NCBI GenBank assembly: GCA_035326025.1
Contig: DAOKYT010000075.1
Location: 1 to 11,649 of the forward strand
Length of the DNA: 11,649 nucleotides
Source: Amarobacter sp035326025
Lineage (GTDB): Bacteria > Chloroflexota > Dehalococcoidia > Tepidiformales > Tepidiformaceae
Reading direction: 5' to 3'
Part shown: positions 1-5,984 of the stretch, one piece after another
Layout of the letters: each line of letters opens with the position of its first letter
Position numbering within the stretch: position 1 is the first letter of the stretch
Translations under genes and position numbers: made by a program
The notes under the pieces: model-generated
The model's input: the letters and a program-made list of their open reading frames with translations, nothing else
Told to the model about the DNA's origin: nothing
Database searches by the model: none

Positions 1-82
1 CTCGCACTTCGTCCTTCGCACTTCGCACTTCGTCCTTCGCACTTCGTCCTTCGTCCTTCGTCCTTCCACTTCGCCCTTCGCG
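1..82. repeat. Degenerate heptanucleotide tandem array (CTTCGYM)n
   Basis: About eleven consecutive copies of a 7-bp unit with consensus CTTCG(T/C)(C/A), phased from position 7. Two variants dominate, CTTCGTC and CTTCGCA, in irregular alternation, with one 6-bp copy (63-68) and two diverged copies (CTTCGCC, CTTCGCG) at the right end. The array begins at or before base 1, so its left end is not seen. Heptanucleotide minisatellites of this kind are known as STRR in cyanobacteria. No open frame or palindromic repeat fits a CRISPR or coding explanation. Confidence 0.9.
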
Positions 83-163
83 CATGGCCCGCCCCGGCAC
101 CGTCCTGCTTCCCGTGGCCCCGCCTCACTTGCCACTCACCCCGGGCGATGGTTCGCTAGCAGC

Positions 164-703
164 GTGACCACCGAACCCGCCTCCAGCGCGCCGAAGGTCG
201 AGGGGATCGCCGGGTACGTCACCCCCTACCCCTACCTCGACCGCCTCCAGGAGAAGATGGAGGAACGGCTCGACCGCCGCGTCCCCGCCGCTGGCCGCTT
301 CTGCGGCTTCTGCTACGCCCGTCTCCGCAACGACGATACCCGCTGCCCCTTCTGCGGCACCCTCACCACCGAACGCGAGACCGTCAACGAAATCCCCCAG
401 CCTGTCCTCCGCGCCTACAAGCTCAAGCAATCCACCGAGGCGCGCTGGGTCCACTCCGGCGCCTTCACCGGCATGATCATCGCCTCCCTCATCTTCGTCT
501 GGATGGTCACCTGGGCACCCGGGTTCCTCGGCCACCCGGCCCTCGCCTTTGCCGAACTGCTCCTCGGCGGTTACTTCCTTGCGCAGCTCTTCGGGCCCCT
601 GCTCTTCGCCCAGGTCGGCTACCGCAAGGGCGCCCGCAAACGCGACGAGGCCTGGGCCCGCTTCCTCGCCGCGCGCGATGGCCCGCCCCCGCCGGCACCC
701 TGA
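164..703 (+). CDS. Small zinc-ribbon membrane protein, function unknown
   Basis: A 179-residue protein that I do not recognise as a named family. Residues 1-45 are a soluble N-terminus rich in charged residues. Residues 47-64 form a compact zinc ribbon with Cys47-x2-Cys50 and Cys61-x2-Cys64 (CGFC and CPFCG). After a linker, two hydrophobic stretches at about 99-117 and 126-150 are probable membrane helices, followed by a basic segment (YRKGARKR) expected to lie in the cytoplasm and a Pro-rich tail. Together this suggests a membrane-anchored protein with a cytoplasmic zinc-binding head. The start is GTG at 164. A nearby ATG at 148 is closed off by TAG four codons in, and no Shine-Dalgarno sequence is visible. 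The gene converges with the SWIM gene on the other strand. It is probably real: the frame is GC3-rich and the zinc-ribbon/helix pattern is coherent. The function is open. Confidence 0.75.
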   Translation: MTTEPASSAPKVEGIAGYVTPYPYLDRLQEKMEERLDRRVPAAGRFCGFCYARLRNDDTRCPFCGTLTTERETVNEIPQPVLRAYKLKQSTEARWVHSGAFTGMIIASLIFVWMVTWAPGFLGHPALAFAELLLGGYFLAQLFGPLLFAQVGYRKGARKRDEAWARFLAARDGPPPPAP

Positions 704-709
704 TACCAC

Positions 710-738
710 CGGGGCGGAACGCCACGCCTCCCGCCCCG
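710..738. terminator. Hairpin between convergent genes
   Basis: CGGGGCGG at 710-717 pairs perfectly with CCGCCCCG at 731-738 across a 13-nt loop. It begins 7 bp after the zinc-ribbon gene's stop and lies 15 bp beyond the end of the opposite SWIM gene, so it could end both transcripts. Neither strand shows a real T-run after the stem, so this is a structural guess. Confidence 0.35.
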
Positions 739-752
739 TTCACCTGTCCCGG

Positions 753-1004
753 CTACACCACCTCCGCCAGCTCCTGCTGCGGGACCATCCCTTCCAGCAC
801 CCGCTCCAGGGCCATCGTGTGGCTGCAGACGCTCCAGGTACTGAAGAAGTCACAGGTACACGACCACTTGCCATCGTGCAGCGATACATCGTGGTCGCTG
901 TTCTCGCCGTGGAACACCACATGAAGGTCATCCACCTTCATCCGGTGCCGTTCCTGGGCATACGCCTTCGCCTTCTCTACCTTCCCGATCAGACTCGACT
1001 GCAT
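753..1004 (-). CDS. Stand-alone SWIM zinc-finger protein (83 aa)
   Basis: Residues 49-62 read Cys49-x-Cys51-x8-Cys60-x-His62, the CxCxnCxH signature of the SWIM zinc finger. SWIM domains bind zinc and serve in DNA or protein interaction; they are usually part of larger proteins such as SWI2/SNF2 ATPases, MuDR transposases and MEK kinases. Here the finger sits in an 83-residue protein with a basic N-terminal segment (1-24) and no other domain, so it may act as a small adaptor or nucleic-acid binder. I chose ATG at 1004 because AAGGAGGG (1022-1015) lies upstream. The longer frame starting at 1043 would begin inside a perfect hairpin stem and place the ribosome site inside the coding region. The gene lies downstream of tupC on the same strand, but a good promoter between them argues for separate transcription. 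SWIM assignment is fairly sure; the biological role is not known. Confidence 0.8.
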   Translation of the reverse strand: MQSSLIGKVEKAKAYAQERHRMKVDDLHVVFHGENSDHDVSLHDGKWSCTCDFFSTWSVCSHTMALERVLEGMVPQQELAEVV

Positions 1005-1033
1005 GACCTTGTGACCCTCCTTAAGAAGCACAA

Positions 1034-1059
1034 ACGGCGGCACCAGCCGGTGCCGCCGT
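1034..1059 (-). terminator. 11-bp perfect hairpin in SWIM leader: terminator of the tup operon or attenuator
   Basis: ACGGCGGCACC (1034-1044) and GGTGCCGCCGT (1049-1059) form an 11-bp perfect stem with a 4-nt loop. On the minus strand the stem is followed by a T-rich stretch (TTGTGCTTCTT) and then directly by the SWIM gene's ribosome site. It is placed about 100 nt after the tupC stop, suiting an intrinsic terminator for tupABC. The SWIM promoter lies upstream of it, however, so SWIM mRNA would also contain it. Confidence 0.6.
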
Positions 1060-1076
1060 GACGGTCAGGGGATGTT

Positions 1077-1132
1077 TGTTAACACATCCATACGGGCACA
1101 CTACGCTCGCCCGGATCGGCCTGTCAACACAT
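1077..1132 (-). promoter_or_regulatory. Paired 11-bp operator-like boxes ATGTGTTRACA
   Basis: On the minus strand ATGTGTTGACA (1132-1122) and ATGTGTTAACA (1087-1077) are identical at 10 of 11 positions and are 45 bp apart. The first contains the -35 hexamer of the SWIM promoter. The second lies just past the predicted transcription start and includes the perfect 8-bp palindrome TGTTAACA (1077-1084). A repeated box at -35 and at the start site is a typical repressor arrangement; the protein is unknown. Confidence 0.45.
1098..1127 (-). promoter_or_regulatory. Promoter of the SWIM gene
   Basis: A perfect -35 hexamer TTGACA (1127-1122) is followed, after 18 bp, by TAGTGT (1103-1098), which keeps the key T, A and final T of the -10 consensus. 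The predicted start near 1091 gives a leader of about 87 nt before the ATG at 1004. Confidence 0.6.
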
Positions 1133-1161
1133 TTTCACGTTTGCATCGCAGGGCAAACACT

Positions 1162-2112
1162 TCACCCTTCGCCCTCTCCCCCCGCCCACCGGACCACCGC
1201 CCCGGCCGGCGCCGAAACCGTCACCCGCTCGCCCGCTCCCGGCTGCTGCCCATCGGCCACCACCGCCCGCACCAGCGCTTCGCCGGCATGGCCCCACGCT
1301 TCCCGGTGCGTCCCCATATCCGCCACACCCTCCACCACCATCGCCAGCTCGAAGTCCCCCGCGCCAACCGTCAGCGCCCCCGGCCGGATGGCCACATCGC
1401 CCACCAGCGTGTACCCCAGGAACGCCGCCACCTCGCGGCCGGGCGGCGCGCGGAACACCTCGCCCTTCTCCCCATGCGCCCGCAGCCGCCCCCCCATCAG
1501 CACCACCAGGTCATCGCCGAGCCGCATCGCCTCGTCGCGCTCGTGTGTCACCAGGATCGTCGTCGAGGCGAACGTGCGCAGCATCCCCGGCAACTCGGAA
1601 AGCAGCGCCTCGCGCGTCCCCCGGTCGAGCCCGTGCAGTGGCTCATCGAGCAGTGTTACCGGCGCCCGCAGGCAGAGCGCCCGCGCCAGGTTCGCCCGTT
1701 GCGCCTCCCCGCCGGAGACCCGGTGCGCGTCCCGGTCGAGCAGGTGTTCGATGCCGCAAACGGCGGCCGCCTGCTCGATCCGCCGGGCCCGCTCTTCGCC
1801 CGCGAGCGACCGCAGCCGCAGCGCAAGGTCCAGGTTCGCCCGCACTGTCCCGCTCAGGAATGCCGCATGCTGGAACGCGTAGGCAATCGACTCCCGCGTC
1901 TGCCGCTCTGGCCGGGCCGGGCGCCCGCCAAGCAGTACCTCGCCCCGGGCCGGCCGCTCCAGCGCCGCGATCAGGCGCAGCATCGTCGTCTTCCCCGAAC
2001 CGTTGGGGCCAAGCACCGCCGTTACCCGTCCGCTGGCCAGCGTCAGCTCCGGGAGCGCGAGCACCAGGTGCCCGCTCCGCCGGAATTCCATGCCCCGGAA
2101 GGCCACCTCCAT
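1162..2112 (-). CDS. tupC: Tungstate ABC transporter, ATP-binding protein with C-terminal extension
   Basis: This is the ATPase subunit that powers oxyanion uptake through TupB. It has all the ABC motifs: Walker A GPNGSGKT (35-42), Q-loop Gln81, signature SGGEA (133-137), Walker B VTLLDEP (152-158) with catalytic Glu157, D-loop GLD (161-163) and switch His190. At 316 residues it is longer than a bare ABC domain. Residues about 235-316 form a beta-rich, glycine- and valine-rich tail reminiscent of a TOBE regulatory domain, as found in ModC/PotA-type ATPases, which could sense substrate. Its ATG overlaps the tupB stop by one base (TGATG), so translation is probably coupled; no separate ribosome site is seen. 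The substrate assignment rests on tupA and tupB next door, because the ATPase alone would fit molybdate or other anions too. Confidence 0.85.
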   Translation of the reverse strand: MEVAFRGMEFRRSGHLVLALPELTLASGRVTAVLGPNGSGKTTMLRLIAALERPARGEVLLGGRPARPERQTRESIAYAFQHAAFLSGTVRANLDLALRLRSLAGEERARRIEQAAAVCGIEHLLDRDAHRVSGGEAQRANLARALCLRAPVTLLDEPLHGLDRGTREALLSELPGMLRTFASTTILVTHERDEAMRLGDDLVVLMGGRLRAHGEKGEVFRAPPGREVAAFLGYTLVGDVAIRPGALTVGAGDFELAMVVEGVADMGTHREAWGHAGEALVRAVVADGQQPGAGERVTVSAPAGAVVRWAGGEGEG

Positions 2113-2813
2113 CAGCGCGCAACCGCGCGCCGCTGTTGCACCATCGTGAGCAGCAGGTTCACCAGGAATGCCATCGCGAGAAGGATGATACCCAGCGCGA
2201 TCGCCCGGTCGTTATTCCCCCGGCTCGTCTCCGTCACGATCGCCGTCGTCAGCACCCGCGTATTGCCCTGCAGGTTGCCGCCCACTGTCATCGAGGCGCC
2301 CACCTCCGAGACCACCGCCCCGAACCCGGCCATGATCGCCGCCAGCAGCCCGAGTTGCGCCTCGCGCGCCAGCAGGAACAGGCTTCGCAGCCGCCCCGCC
2401 CCCAGGACCGCGAGCAGGTCGGGCAGGTCTCGCGGGAGCGCCTGCACCGCCGCCGCCGTGAACCCCACTACCAGCGGTGTCGCGATCAGCAACTGCGCGA
2501 TCACCATCGCCCGCTTCGTATAGATCAGCTCGAGGTCGCCGAACGGCCCGCTGCGGACCAGCATCAACCAGACAATCAGGCCCATCACCACCGGTGGCAT
2601 GCCCATCCCCGTGTTCACCACGCCCAGCAACACCGTCCGTCCCCGGAACCGCCCGCGCGCCAGCGCGTAGCCCAGCGGCACACCCCCCAGCATCGCCAGC
2701 AGCGTCGCCACGCCCGATACGGCGATCGTGCGGAGGGCGATGTCGCGCAACTCGGCATCGCCCTCCGCGATGAGCCTCACGGCTTCCTTCAGCCCGTCCC
2801 AGAGCGCCTCCAT
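2112..2813 (-). CDS. tupB: Tungstate ABC transporter, permease
   Basis: A 233-residue inner-membrane permease that forms the channel for tungstate. Hydrophobic segments lie at about 28-50, 60-86, 101-122, 155-175 and 204-224. The cytoplasmic coupling loop that contacts the ATPase fits residues about 127-157 (LGAGRLRSL region). The segment EVGASMTVGGN (170-180), followed by TRVLTTAI, is characteristic of TupB-like permeases rather than ModB. I chose ATG at 2813, which leaves 7 nt after the tupA stop. A longer start at 2855 would run back into tupA and adds a tryptophan/arginine-rich segment that does not resemble the family. The gene order tupA-tupB-tupC with near-zero spacing indicates a single operon. 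Confidence 0.87.
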   Translation of the reverse strand: MEALWDGLKEAVRLIAEGDAELRDIALRTIAVSGVATLLAMLGGVPLGYALARGRFRGRTVLLGVVNTGMGMPPVVMGLIVWLMLVRSGPFGDLELIYTKRAMVIAQLLIATPLVVGFTAAAVQALPRDLPDLLAVLGAGRLRSLFLLAREAQLGLLAAIMAGFGAVVSEVGASMTVGGNLQGNTRVLTTAIVTETSRGNNDRAIALGIILLAMAFLVNLLLTMVQQRRAVAR

Positions 2814-2820
2814 GGCGGGC

Positions 2821-3765
2821 CTACTTGCCCAGGTCCTCCACCTTCTTCCCGGCATCGGGCACGAAGAGCGATTCGCCGAACTCGGCCTTCCCGAACTCCT
2901 CGATCACCTGCTGCGTGCCGGGCGCGACCATGAACGCGACGAACGCCCGCGCCTGCGCCGCCTTCACCTTCGTGTGCTTCTCCGGGTTCACCACGTACAC
3001 GTGATAGATGTTGAGCAGCGGCGCCGCCCCCTCGAACACCACCTCCAGTGAGAGGTTCTTCTTCAGCGCCAGGTACGTCGCCCGGTCCGTCAACGTGTAG
3101 CCCTGTTTCTGGTCGGCCACATTCAGCGTGGCGCCCATGCCCTGGCCCGTCTCCTCGCGGTTCTTCACCGCGCTGAGCTCGACGCCAGCCGCCTTCCAGA
3201 GCGAAAGCTCCTTCGTGTGCGTGCCCGAGTTGTCCCCGCGTGAGATGAACGGCCCGGTCGACGCGATCGCCTGCATCGCCGCGTCCAGGTCCTTCGCCTC
3301 CTTCACCTTCGCCGGGTCGCCCTTCGGCCCCACGAGGATGAAGTCGTTGTGCATCACCAGCTGGCCCTCGACCAGGTCGCCCGAGTCGACGTACTTCTTT
3401 TCGCTCGCCAGCGCATGCGTGAGCGCCACATCGGCATCGCCCCTGGCCGACATCTCCAGGGCCGCGCCCGTGCCCACCGCGATGACCTTCACCTCCACGC
3501 CGGTCTGCTTTTCGAACATCGGCACCAGCACGTCGAGCAGCCCGCTGTCCTGCGTGCTCGTCGTCGTGGCGAGGATCAGCGAGCCGCCGATCTTCGCCGG
3601 CTCGGGCGAAGGCGAAGGCGAGGCGGCCGTCGCCCCGCCGGAAGCGGTGGCAGTCGCCTCCGGGGCCGCGTCGTCATCGTCATCCCCCCCGCACGCCGCC
3701 GCCACGAGCGGCACGGCGAGCAGGAGCGCAACGATCCAGGCGGGGAGCAGGTGTCGGTTCGTCAT
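2821..3765 (-). CDS. tupA: Tungstate-binding lipoprotein of ABC transporter
   Basis: A 314-residue extracytoplasmic solute-binding protein. Residues 1-25 are a signal peptide with a lipobox ending in AAAC; Cys25 should be lipidated. A disordered linker follows (about 26-57), with a run of five Asp (28-32) and Ser/Pro repeats, which would tether the domain to the membrane. The binding domain opens with LATTTS (65-70); the TTTS motif is the known oxyanion-binding signature of TupA. FISRGDNSGTH (173-183) is the second conserved binding segment. ATG at 3765 is chosen because the signal peptide begins there; an upstream in-frame start at 3813 only adds a non-hydrophobic leader. No ribosome site is seen, and a -10 element ends 9 bp before the ATG, so a leaderless message is likely. 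Tungstate uptake would serve tungsten or molybdenum cofactor enzymes, none of which are in this window. Confidence 0.9.
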   Translation of the reverse strand: MTNRHLLPAWIVALLLAVPLVAAACGGDDDDDAAPEATATASGGATAASPSPSPEPAKIGGSLILATTTSTQDSGLLDVLVPMFEKQTGVEVKVIAVGTGAALEMSARGDADVALTHALASEKKYVDSGDLVEGQLVMHNDFILVGPKGDPAKVKEAKDLDAAMQAIASTGPFISRGDNSGTHTKELSLWKAAGVELSAVKNREETGQGMGATLNVADQKQGYTLTDRATYLALKKNLSLEVVFEGAAPLLNIYHVYVVNPEKHTKVKAAQARAFVAFMVAPGTQQVIEEFGKAEFGESLFVPDAGKKVEDLGK

Positions 3766-3774
3766 GGCCGGCGG

Positions 3775-3804
3775 AGCATAACGCACCCGGGGCCGTGATG
3801 CCAG
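3775..3804 (-). promoter_or_regulatory. Predicted promoter of tupABC, leaderless arrangement
   Basis: CTGGCA (3804-3799, 4 of 6 matches to TTGACA) and TATGCT (3780-3775, 4 of 6 matches to TATAAT) are separated by 18 bp. The -10 element ends 9 bp before the tupA ATG, so transcription would start within a few bases of the start codon. This agrees with the absence of a Shine-Dalgarno sequence. Confidence 0.45.
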
Positions 3805-3822
3805 CGCCAGCATTTCGGTCGC

Positions 3823-4102
3823 TCAGCGCGCTTCGGTCTCGTCGTTCTCCGCCTGCTCCCCGGGCCACGCGTCGGACACCTCGCGATCCAGGTGAGAGAA
3901 CGCGAGCGCTGCATGGACCTGCGCTACCGTCAGACCCGGGTCCGCCGCGATTTCCCCGGGAGCCATGCCATCCCACCGCGTGAAACACCACCACCCGGTC
4001 CACCGTCACCCCGGGACCGGTCACGCGCGGCCCGCCACCGCGGTATCCCGGCGTTACGGCGATGGCCTCGCCAATGCCGGTGAATCCCCGCACCGAACCC
4101 AT
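3823..4102 (-). pseudogene. DUF433 family gene broken by a frameshift
   Basis: Two frames together spell one DUF433-like protein. The first frame, from ATG at 4102, reads AVTPGYRGGGPRVTG, then VTVDRVVVFHAVG, which fits the RGGxPRVxGTRVTV core of DUF433. Near 3963 it continues in the next frame as MAPGEIAADPGLTVAQVHA and then ALAFSHLDREVSDAW, which fits the family's xxPEEIAxxxxLTxAQVxAAL second half, and stops at TGA (3825-3823). The span of 280 nt is one base over a multiple of three. The break falls at ATGGCATGGC, a 5-bp direct repeat, so slippage is possible. The usual Thr-Arg of the GTR motif is also replaced (GPG), suggesting decay rather than only a sequencing error. DUF433 proteins resemble antitoxins and often precede PIN-like DUF5615 genes; no partner is present here. 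Neither half alone appears functional. Confidence 0.7.
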
Positions 4103-4155
4103 GCGCTAACCAAACTCGCGCCCGGCCCCCCGGGCCCCGCCAGTTCTCCGCAAGA

Positions 4156-4179
4156 AGGGGCAGCCAACCGGCTGCCCCT
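4156..4179 (-). terminator. Intrinsic terminator of glnA
   Basis: AGGGGCAGCC (4156-4165) and GGCTGCCCCT (4170-4179) form a 10-bp perfect stem with a 4-nt loop, 23 bp after the glnA stop. On the minus strand the stem runs into TTCTTG, a short T-rich tail. Confidence 0.75.
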
Positions 4180-4202
4180 GCGTCGTGCTCCTCGCCTCCG
4201 CC

Positions 4203-5648
4203 CTATGCGTCGAAGTACAGGTCGAACTCGTACGGGTGCGGCCGCATCCGGATCGGGTCCACCTCGTTCTCGTACTTGTAGGCGATCCACGTCTCCAGCA
4301 GGTCCGGCGTAAACACCCCGCCCTTCAGCAGGAAGTCGTGGTCCTCTTCCAGCGCCCGCAGCGAACCATCGAGCGACTGCGCCACCGTCGGGATGTTCTC
4401 GAGCTCTTCCACGCTCAGGTCGAAGAGGTTGGTCTTGTCCAGCGGCTCGCCCGGGTCCCACCCGTTCAGGATCCCGTCCATCCCCGCCATCATGATCGCC
4501 GCGAAGGTCAGGTATGGGTTCCCCGACGGATCGGGCGGCCGGAACTCCACCCGCTTCGATGCCGGGCTCGGGCTCACCAGCGGGATGCGGCAGGCCGCCG
4601 AACGGTTCCGCGCCGAATACACCAGGTTCACCGGCGCCTCGTACCCCGGCACCAGCCGCTTGTAGCTGTTCGTCGTCGGCGCCGCAATCGCCATCAGCGC
4701 CTTGCCGTGCCGCACCAGCCCCGCGATGTACGACTTGCACATCTTCGAAATGCCCGCGTATTCGTCACCCGCGAACTGGTTCTCGCCGTTCTTCCAGATC
4801 GAAAGATGCGTGTGCATCCCCGACCCGTTGTCCGCGTACAGCGGCTTCGGCATGAAGGTCGCCACCTTCCCGTGCCGCCGCGCCACGTTCTTCACGATGT
4901 ACTTGTAGAGGAGCGCCTTGTCGCCCATCGTCGTTAGCGTGTCGAACCGCATGTCGATTTCGCCCTGGCCGGCCGTCGCCACCTCGTGGTGGTGCAGCTC
5001 AATCTTGATGCCCACCGACTCCATGATCTCGACCATCTCGTTGCGGATGTCCGTCTGCGTATCGTGCGGCGCCACCGGGAAGTAGCCGCCCTTGTACTGC
5101 GGCCGGTAGCCCTGGTTCAGGTCGCCCCGCAGCGTCGTCTCGGCCCCGCTGTTCCAGATGCCTTCGTCCGAATCCACCGAATAGAACGCCGAGTGCTGGT
5201 CGCTCGCGAACCGCACCTCATCGAAGATGAAGAACTCCAGCTCCGGCCCGATGTAGACCGTGTCGCCAACGCCCGACTCCCTCAGGTACTTCTCCGCCTT
5301 CTGCGCCACATACCGCGCATCGCGCGAATACGGCTCCCGCGAGACCGGGTCCTCGACGTTCGCAATCACCGAAAGCGTCGGCGACTGGATGAACGGGTCC
5401 ACAATCGCCGTCTCCGGGTCCGGGATGAGCAGCATGTCCGACTCTTCGATCTTCTGGAAACCGCGAATCGAGGAACCATCGAACCCGTACCCCGTCCGCC
5501 ACGGCGAACGCTCGTAGTCCGTCCAATCGTTCAGCTCGTGGATCGGCCGGGTCAGGTGTTGCCACTGCCCGAACAGGTCCACGAACTTCACATCGACGAA
5601 GCGAATCCCATTCCGTTCGCTGAAGTTCTTAATCTCGTCTGGCGTCAT
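4203..5648 (-). CDS. glnA: Glutamine synthetase type I with Phe at the adenylylation site
   Basis: It converts glutamate, ammonia and ATP to glutamine, as a cytoplasmic dodecamer in the family. Length 481 residues, near the bacterial GS-I-beta size. The N-terminal beta-grasp domain includes GYGFDGSSIRGF (53-64). Catalytic motifs are metal ligands Glu135 and Glu137 (PELEFF), Glu222 and Glu230 (HHHEVATAGQGE), His279/His281 (GSGMHTH), the flap Glu337 in YKRLVPGYEAP, and the arginine-rich NRSAACRIP (348-356). The segment WNSGA to GGYFPV aligns with the beta subtype. The regulatory loop expected to read NLYDL reads NLFDL here, with Phe409 (codon 4424-4422) in place of the tyrosine that GlnE modifies. 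AGGAG lies 5 bp before the ATG. It is transcribed alone: terminator behind it, and its own repeated-box promoter region in front. The assignment is firm. Confidence 0.97.
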   Translation of the reverse strand: MTPDEIKNFSERNGIRFVDVKFVDLFGQWQHLTRPIHELNDWTDYERSPWRTGYGFDGSSIRGFQKIEESDMLLIPDPETAIVDPFIQSPTLSVIANVEDPVSREPYSRDARYVAQKAEKYLRESGVGDTVYIGPELEFFIFDEVRFASDQHSAFYSVDSDEGIWNSGAETTLRGDLNQGYRPQYKGGYFPVAPHDTQTDIRNEMVEIMESVGIKIELHHHEVATAGQGEIDMRFDTLTTMGDKALLYKYIVKNVARRHGKVATFMPKPLYADNGSGMHTHLSIWKNGENQFAGDEYAGISKMCKSYIAGLVRHGKALMAIAAPTTNSYKRLVPGYEAPVNLVYSARNRSAACRIPLVSPSPASKRVEFRPPDPSGNPYLTFAAIMMAGMDGILNGWDPGEPLDKTNLFDLSVEELENIPTVAQSLDGSLRALEEDHDFLLKGGVFTPDLLETWIAYKYENEVDPIRMRPHPYEFDLYFDA

Positions 5649-5783
5649 GGAAGCTCCTCGTGGGGGTTCTCGCGGGTATCCCGATTGTGACGGGTTTCAC
5701 GGTTGATTCCAGCCGCATACGGCCGCCCCGGCATGAAGATCATGTTTCGGGTGCGCCAGAAGCCCGTCGTTAACCTGCTGCCT

Positions 5784-5984
5784 TTACCCTACCGGCCGGC
5801 GATTACGGCCGAATTGCGGCCGCGTTACGAACACATTTCGCCCGAACGCCGCATCGCGCCGCGCACCCCGCATTGTCGATTGCCTCCCGCCACCCCCAGG
5901 CGGCGGTTCCGCCTCCGGCATCGCCAGGAACTCCGCGAGCGAGATGCGCATCTTCGTCGCCCGGGTGTGCAGTGTGCCAACCAC
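5784..5984 (-). pseudogene. Possible N-terminal remnant of a Uma2-like gene
   Basis: A minus-strand open frame (first possible start GTG 5984) that is strongly GC3-biased until about 5873 and then loses coding character. It contains RISLAEFLAMPEAEPP, which resembles the start of Uma2/DUF820 proteins (xMTxEEFLALPExxP). Nothing of the nuclease core follows, and no ribosome site is evident. Its distal part overlaps the glnA operator repeats. It could be a decayed gene end or chance. Confidence 0.2.
5786..5839 (-). promoter_or_regulatory. glnA promoter region with four 11-bp-phased direct repeats (OmpR/GlnR-type operator)
   Basis: On the minus strand GAAAT (5839-5835), GTAAC (5828-5824), GCAAT (5817-5813) and GTAAT (5806-5802) are each separated by exactly 6 bp, giving an 11-bp period. 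Ten bases later comes TAGGGT (5791-5786), a possible -10, with no recognisable -35. Winged-helix response regulators of the OmpR/PhoB family bind such 11-bp direct repeats and replace the -35. The actinobacterial regulator GlnR uses GTnAC-n6-GaAAC half-sites at glnA. The leader to the ATG is about 130 nt. Confidence 0.55.

Noticed and set aside
1..82. CRISPR array
   Set aside because: Seven-base units with no spacers; no cas genes.
1005..1043. Longer SWIM protein starting at 1043
   Set aside because: The start would lie within the hairpin stem and the Shine-Dalgarno would be inside the gene.
2814..2855. Longer TupB starting at 2855
   Set aside because: It would overlap tupA by 35 bases and add a non-membrane basic segment; ATG 2813 gives the normal family N-terminus.
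1072..2933. Plus-strand open frames of 460-480 codons opposite tupB and tupC
   Set aside because: They are Arg/Pro/His-rich shadows caused by high GC; the minus-strand frames carry complete ABC motifs.
3766..3785. ModE-type molybdate/tungstate operator at tupA
   Set aside because: Only a single half-site-like CGTTAT is present; no inverted second half is visible.
3680..4102. A 140-codon minus-strand frame taken as an intact gene
   Set aside because: Only its first part matches DUF433; after the frameshift it becomes Arg/Gly-rich and overlaps tupA in another phase.
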